From Bacteroidetes bacterium UBA6221 (GTDB taxonomy: Bacteria; Bacteroidota; Bacteroidia; Chitinophagales; Chitinophagaceae), in NCBI GenBank assembly GCA_002421685.1, contig DISB01000021.1, positions 124,001-188,000 of the forward strand: a DNA stretch of 64,000 nt. Direction: 5' to 3'. The translations under genes and the position numbers were made by a program. Positions 61,011 to 64,000 of this stretch are shown here, piece by piece (position 1 is the first letter of the stretch; each line of letters starts with the position of its first letter). Below the pieces are notes generated by a model. That model was not told the DNA's origin, searched no databases, and saw only the letters and a list, made by a program, of their open reading frames with translations.

Positions 61011-61412
61011 ATGGAAATCACAGGCAGATTAACGGCGGACGCAACCGTCAGCACTACGAAGAAAGACAGGCAGGTTGTCAATTTCAGCATTGCCATTAAC
61101 GACAGCTACAGGCAAAAAGACACGGGCGAGTTGAAAGAAATCACCACCTACATTGACTGCGCCTACTGGCTCAGTGCCAAAGTAACTTCATGGTTGCGCA
61201 AAGGTGCATTGGTGCAGTTATACGGGCGCATAGGGATGAACGTGTATAACGACATGGAAGGGAAAGCGGTGGGTTCCCTCAACTTCCATGTCAATGACAT
61301 CAAACTGCTGGCGTTCCCGAAAAAAGGAAACAGCAATACCGAAGCGGTAACACCCGTAGCAGCGGGAGCAGCGCAGGGCAGCGGAGACGAAAAGGACAAC
61401 CTGCCTTTCTAA
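61011..61412 (+). CDS. ssb: Single-stranded DNA-binding protein
   Basis: The ATG at 61011 (MEITGRLTADATVSTTKKDR) is chosen because SSB folds begin there; an ATG at 60969 adds a 14-residue leader of no known use. The 133-residue OB-fold protein has VVNFSIAINDSYRQKDTGEL and TYIDCAYWLSAKVTSWLRKG, and a C-terminal acidic tip DNLPF for partner binding. Element-encoded SSB would protect transferred single strands. First gene of the maintenance block. Confidence 0.92.
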   Translation: MEITGRLTADATVSTTKKDRQVVNFSIAINDSYRQKDTGELKEITTYIDCAYWLSAKVTSWLRKGALVQLYGRIGMNVYNDMEGKAVGSLNFHVNDIKLLAFPKKGNSNTEAVTPVAAGAAQGSGDEKDNLPF

Positions 61413-61457
61413 TCCCTTATTACAAATTCATTTTTTAACTCCAAAATTTTCTAAACA

Positions 61458-62528
61458 ATGGCACATAACATTCATTTCAACGAACAGACAGGAAAAAACA
61501 GCTTTTTCAGCGTAAAGGAAAAGGCATGGCACGGATTAGGGCAAATCGTACAGGACTATCCCACCAGTGCCGAAGCCATACAATACGCAGGGCTGGATTA
61601 CGATGTGGTAAAATCTCCCTTGTACACAAAGGCAGAGGGGTTCAGCATTGACCCAAACGGTATGGTGAACTCAGGGACATCCATTGATGTACCGCACTAT
61701 TACGCCACCCTGCGCACCGACAATAACGCCGTATTAGGTGTGGTGGGCAGGGATTATGAAGTAGTACAGAACAGGGACGCATTTTCTTTTTTCGACAGCA
61801 TTACGGGCAACGGTGACGGGATTATGTATGAAACGGCAGGCGCATTGGGAAAAGGTGAACGCATATTCATCACAGCCAAATTGCCCGGCTATATCCGTGT
61901 GGGCAATGACGATATGATAGAAAAATACTTGTTCCTTACTACTTCGCACGACGGCAGCGGCAGCATCACCGCAGCGTTTACGCCCATACGCATAGTATGC
62001 GCCAACACGCTTAATGCAGCCATGCACCACAAAAGCAATACCATCCGCATCCGCCATACCGCCAATGTGAAACAACGACTGGAAGAAGCCCACAGGGTTA
62101 TGGGTATCGCCAATACAAGGGCTGTGCAACTGGAAGAGGTATTCAACCGCTGGGCTAAGGTGCGCATCACCGACAGCGAAGTAAAAAAGCTGATACAGGC
62201 TGCATTAGTTCCCAATAAGGAAGTATTGAAAAACCTTGCGGAAGGTAATGCAGATGAACTGTCCACCTGCTTTGTCAATATCTGCGACAACGCTTATGAA
62301 TATGCCATGAGCAACCCCACGCAGTTGCAGGAAACCACAAAGGGCAGTTTGTTTGGTGCGTACAATGCCGTGACAGGGTATTTTCAGAATGTACGCAATT
62401 ACAGGAACGATGAAGCCAAACTGAAATCCCTGTTATTGGGCGGTACGGCGCAACTGCGCACACAGGCAGCCTTCAACCTCTGTATGGATTTTGAGCAAAA
62501 CGGCACAGACAACTTTTTCATGAACTAA
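61458..62528 (+). CDS. DUF932 domain-containing protein
   Basis: A 356-residue protein with the DUF932 plan: FFSVKEKAWHGLGQIVQDYP (about 15-35), DYDVVKSPLY, VVGRDYEVVQNRDAFSFFDS and TPIRIVCANTLNAAM (about 175-190). These proteins occur on phages and plasmids, often next to ssb and PRTRC genes; function is unknown. It lies 45 bp after ssb and is followed at once by a 13-bp-arm hairpin. Confidence 0.9.
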   Translation: MAHNIHFNEQTGKNSFFSVKEKAWHGLGQIVQDYPTSAEAIQYAGLDYDVVKSPLYTKAEGFSIDPNGMVNSGTSIDVPHYYATLRTDNNAVLGVVGRDYEVVQNRDAFSFFDSITGNGDGIMYETAGALGKGERIFITAKLPGYIRVGNDDMIEKYLFLTTSHDGSGSITAAFTPIRIVCANTLNAAMHHKSNTIRIRHTANVKQRLEEAHRVMGIANTRAVQLEEVFNRWAKVRITDSEVKKLIQAALVPNKEVLKNLAEGNADELSTCFVNICDNAYEYAMSNPTQLQETTKGSLFGAYNAVTGYFQNVRNYRNDEAKLKSLLLGGTAQLRTQAAFNLCMDFEQNGTDNFFMN

Positions 62529-62530
62529 AG

Positions 62531-62563
62531 GCAAGGACGGGCAGCGTCCCTGCCCGTCCTTGC
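62531..62563 (+). other. Strong hairpin without T-run after DUF932
   Basis: Arms GCAAGGACGGGCA (62531-62543) and TGCCCGTCCTTGC (62551-62563) are perfect with a 7-nt loop. No T-run follows, so it is more likely an RNA-stability or processing element, or a protein site, than a terminator. Confidence 0.55.
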
Positions 62564-62583
62564 AATCCTAAAAAAGAATTTGT

Positions 62584-62961
62584 ATGAAACCACTGGCAGA
62601 ATTAATCAATGTAGAAAAAGCAAGGCTGCTGCACCAGTTGTTCCCTGGTGAAATACCCGCCTTCCTGCAATACGTGCAGGGCGTAGGGGCATCGGTACTG
62701 GAGCATGAGACGGAACAAAGACAAACATGGGACAATGGGCTGTTCAGTTTCGACTTCTGGCTGTCGCTGATTCGTGAAGCCGACAGCAAAATAAAGCGGT
62801 ACGGAAAGAGGCTGCATACAGGCAGCAAACTGTTTGCCGACCAGTTGTTCGACGGCTACCTGGCCTTTTATATGGTGCATTGCCTGATGCTTTATACGCA
62901 GACAAGGCAGCACCCCAACAGAAAATTTGCCATAGCCGTTGACTTATTGTTTAATCCTTAA
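62584..62961 (+). CDS. Hypothetical maintenance-module protein (125 residues)
   Basis: Soluble helical protein starting MKPLAELINVEKARLLHQLF, with central SFDFWLSLIREADSKIKRYG and a C-terminal LFADQLFDGYLAFYMVHCLM. No family recognised, though similar small proteins often accompany PRTRC genes on Bacteroidetes elements. It starts 20 bp after the hairpin. Confidence 0.65.
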   Translation: MKPLAELINVEKARLLHQLFPGEIPAFLQYVQGVGASVLEHETEQRQTWDNGLFSFDFWLSLIREADSKIKRYGKRLHTGSKLFADQLFDGYLAFYMVHCLMLYTQTRQHPNRKFAIAVDLLFNP

Positions 62962-62972
62962 ACAGGTTATTT

Positions 62973-63185
62973 ATGGTACAGCATTACGGATGGATACTAT
63001 TGTTTACAGGCATTGTTATCCGTTATTTCATCGAAAGGCGCAGGTTCAACCGCAGGGGCTTAGGCGGCTTGCAGCACTTCAGGAATTTTGAAAGGGGTGT
63101 TATCATCACCTTTTTGGAATGGATGTTCAAATGGATAGCCAACGCCATGATACTGTTCGGGCTGTTCCTGATGCTGGCGGGTTAA
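62973..63185 (+). CDS. Small membrane protein (often mislabelled molybdenum ABC permease)
   Basis: A 70-residue protein with two hydrophobic segments (about 5-17 and 48-68) around a basic, Arg-rich loop (ERRRFNRRGLGGLQHF). Nearly the same plan is seen in Bacteroidetes mobile-element proteins that some databases call molybdenum ABC transporter permease; nothing in the sequence supports that label. It lies 11 bp after its upstream neighbour, in the maintenance block. Confidence 0.65.
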   Translation: MVQHYGWILLFTGIVIRYFIERRRFNRRGLGGLQHFRNFERGVIITFLEWMFKWIANAMILFGLFLMLAG

Positions 63186-63256
63186 CAGGTTATCCCATGA
63201 GTGCAAACGATAACAGTATTAAATAATTCAATTGAAAAACGAAAAAACATATAGTT

Positions 63257-63829
63257 ATGACGACAAATTTTTTTTCTGCCATAGAGCAATTAAAGGTGCA
63301 GGGAGGATGGAAAATCAGTATAACCAAGGAAAAGGAAGACAGGCTGATTGTTTCCGTGTTGTATTATGACGATACCATCGGCGATGATGCCAGCAAAATG
63401 CTGCCGCCTATGCTGCTGAAAGGTACGGCAGCGGAACTGGACGAAGGTTTTTTTACCGCCATTGCACAACCTGTACAGGAAACTGCCCGACTGTTCACCA
63501 ACATGGAGCAGTACCTGAAAGAAAGGGAACAGGCTAAGCTGCAATCGCAGATGGAGAAGGACAAGGCTGCCAAAGAGGAAAAGCAGCAATCGGAAAAAGA
63601 CAAAAAATATAAGGACGCAATGAAACAGGTGGACGAACTGGAAGCAAAGGGAAAATACCGTGACGCATGGATGAAAGTGCCCGATGCAGTCCAGTACCCC
63701 AAACATGCCGATGCCATCCGCGAACGGAAAACGGCACTGGCGAAGAAATTCGCACCCGATATGTTCGACCAGCCTGTCCCGCGGGCAGGCACAACAGCCA
63801 ATGAAGAAACAATTATTGAAGAACCTTAA
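63257..63829 (+). CDS. PRTRC system protein E
   Basis: A 190-residue protein: an N-terminal fold (FFSAIEQLKVQGGWKISITK, VSVLYYDDTIGDDASKMLPP), a long charged coiled coil (about 95-135, EREQAKLQSQMEKDKAAKEE) and a C-terminal helical region. This plan matches PRTRC system protein E as I remember it. PRTRC genes form conserved clusters with ParB-like and ThiF-like proteins on mobile elements; their function is unproven but maintenance is likely. It is followed by protein C 11 bp on. Confidence 0.8.
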   Translation: MTTNFFSAIEQLKVQGGWKISITKEKEDRLIVSVLYYDDTIGDDASKMLPPMLLKGTAAELDEGFFTAIAQPVQETARLFTNMEQYLKEREQAKLQSQMEKDKAAKEEKQQSEKDKKYKDAMKQVDELEAKGKYRDAWMKVPDAVQYPKHADAIRERKTALAKKFAPDMFDQPVPRAGTTANEETIIEEP

Positions 63830-63840
63830 AACGAAGAACC

Positions 63841-64000
63841 ATGTTAGCAGCGACACAATTAGAACGGGTATTTTGCTTTAAAGACAAAGAACAGGACATA
63901 CGGCTGGCAGACCCTTCGCCCTCCTTCAGCCCTGAAGCCGTACTGAACTTCTATGCACAGACATACCCCGTACTCACAACGGCTAAAATTGAAGGTCCTG
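63841..64000 (+). CDS. PRTRC system protein C (start only)
   Basis: ATG at 63841; 53 codons are inside the window. MLAATQLERVFCFKDKEQDI followed by LADPSPSFSPEAVLNFYAQT and YPVLTTAKIEGP is typical of PRTRC protein C, a small protein of about 70 residues with a ubiquitin-like fold in published analyses of the cluster. The C-terminus lies outside the window. Confidence 0.85.
   Translation, partial: MLAATQLERVFCFKDKEQDIRLADPSPSFSPEAVLNFYAQTYPVLTTAKIEGP

Noticed and set aside
62973..63185. Molybdenum ABC transporter permease
   Set aside because: A 70-residue protein with two TM segments cannot be a permease of that class and no ABC genes are adjacent.

Overview
The window is Bacteroidota DNA, most likely from a Chitinophagaceae-like host. 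The evidence is a Bacteroidetes-type conjugation module (TraE/TraF/TraG families), RteC, SusC/SusD with an ECF sigma/FecR pair, a type IX secretion C-terminal signal on an RCC1-repeat protein, and promoters that fit the Bacteroidetes -7 consensus TAnnTTTG. It reads as the interior of an integrative-conjugative or plasmid-like element: a transfer module at the left edge, a maintenance module (SSB, DUF932, PRTRC proteins) at the right edge, and about 46 kb of cargo between them. No integrase, tRNA attachment site, rRNA, tRNA, CRISPR array or intact IS was found.

Left, 1-14674 (minus strand): an operon reading, in transcription order, traE (DUF4134), a DUF1896-like protein, a giant N6-methylase/helicase fusion, traF (DUF4133), a protein made of two repeated domains, the VirB4-type ATPase traG, a TraI-like protein and a partial TerB-annotated protein. 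A long GC-rich stem-loop with a U-run lies just before traE and may be an attenuator. Upstream are a small membrane protein, a HipBA-like toxin-antitoxin pair with two operator palindromes around its -7 box, and the ICE regulator rteC.

Centre-left, 15037-29253: a regulated envelope cassette. A NarL/LuxR-type response regulator, a lipoprotein, a seven-TM protein and a HisKA_3 kinase form one unit. A second unit encodes a MauE/DoxX-like redox membrane protein, a secreted four-cysteine peptide (DUF6520-like) and a membrane-anchored propeller-like protein. Both units start with the same perfect 32-bp sequence containing a 20-bp palindrome, in the position of an activator site, so the kinase system probably controls itself and the peptide genes. 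Convergent to them are a TlpA-type thioredoxin protein, SusD, SusC and FecR, with a divergent ECF sigma factor and LytTR protein. TlpA, FecR and LytTR share a T-rich GTGACT upstream motif.

Centre-right, 29901-54832: a 22-kb tightly coupled operon of visibly higher GC encoding an outer-membrane barrel-like protein, a secreted protein, an OmpH/Skp-like lipoprotein, another lipoprotein, a 2084-residue Rhs/SpvB-like protein, a small secreted protein and a 3419-residue Rhs/YD-repeat protein. The last has an AT-rich, unrecognised C-terminal domain followed by a MORN-type lipoprotein, the pattern of a polymorphic toxin and its immunity gene. A small lipoprotein and an RCC1-repeat T9SS substrate follow.

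Right, 54887-64000: two small hypothetical genes, a membrane LytTR protein, a two-gene DUF262 operon (one member with a DUF1524 HNH nuclease motif; probable GmrSD-like defence), a noncoding segment with imperfect 27-bp direct repeats, then ssb, DUF932, two small proteins and PRTRC proteins E and C (the last cut by the window end). The best candidates for undescribed systems are the palindrome-controlled redox-peptide cassette, the Rhs operon with its own barrel and lipoprotein chaperone, and the paired DUF262 operon.
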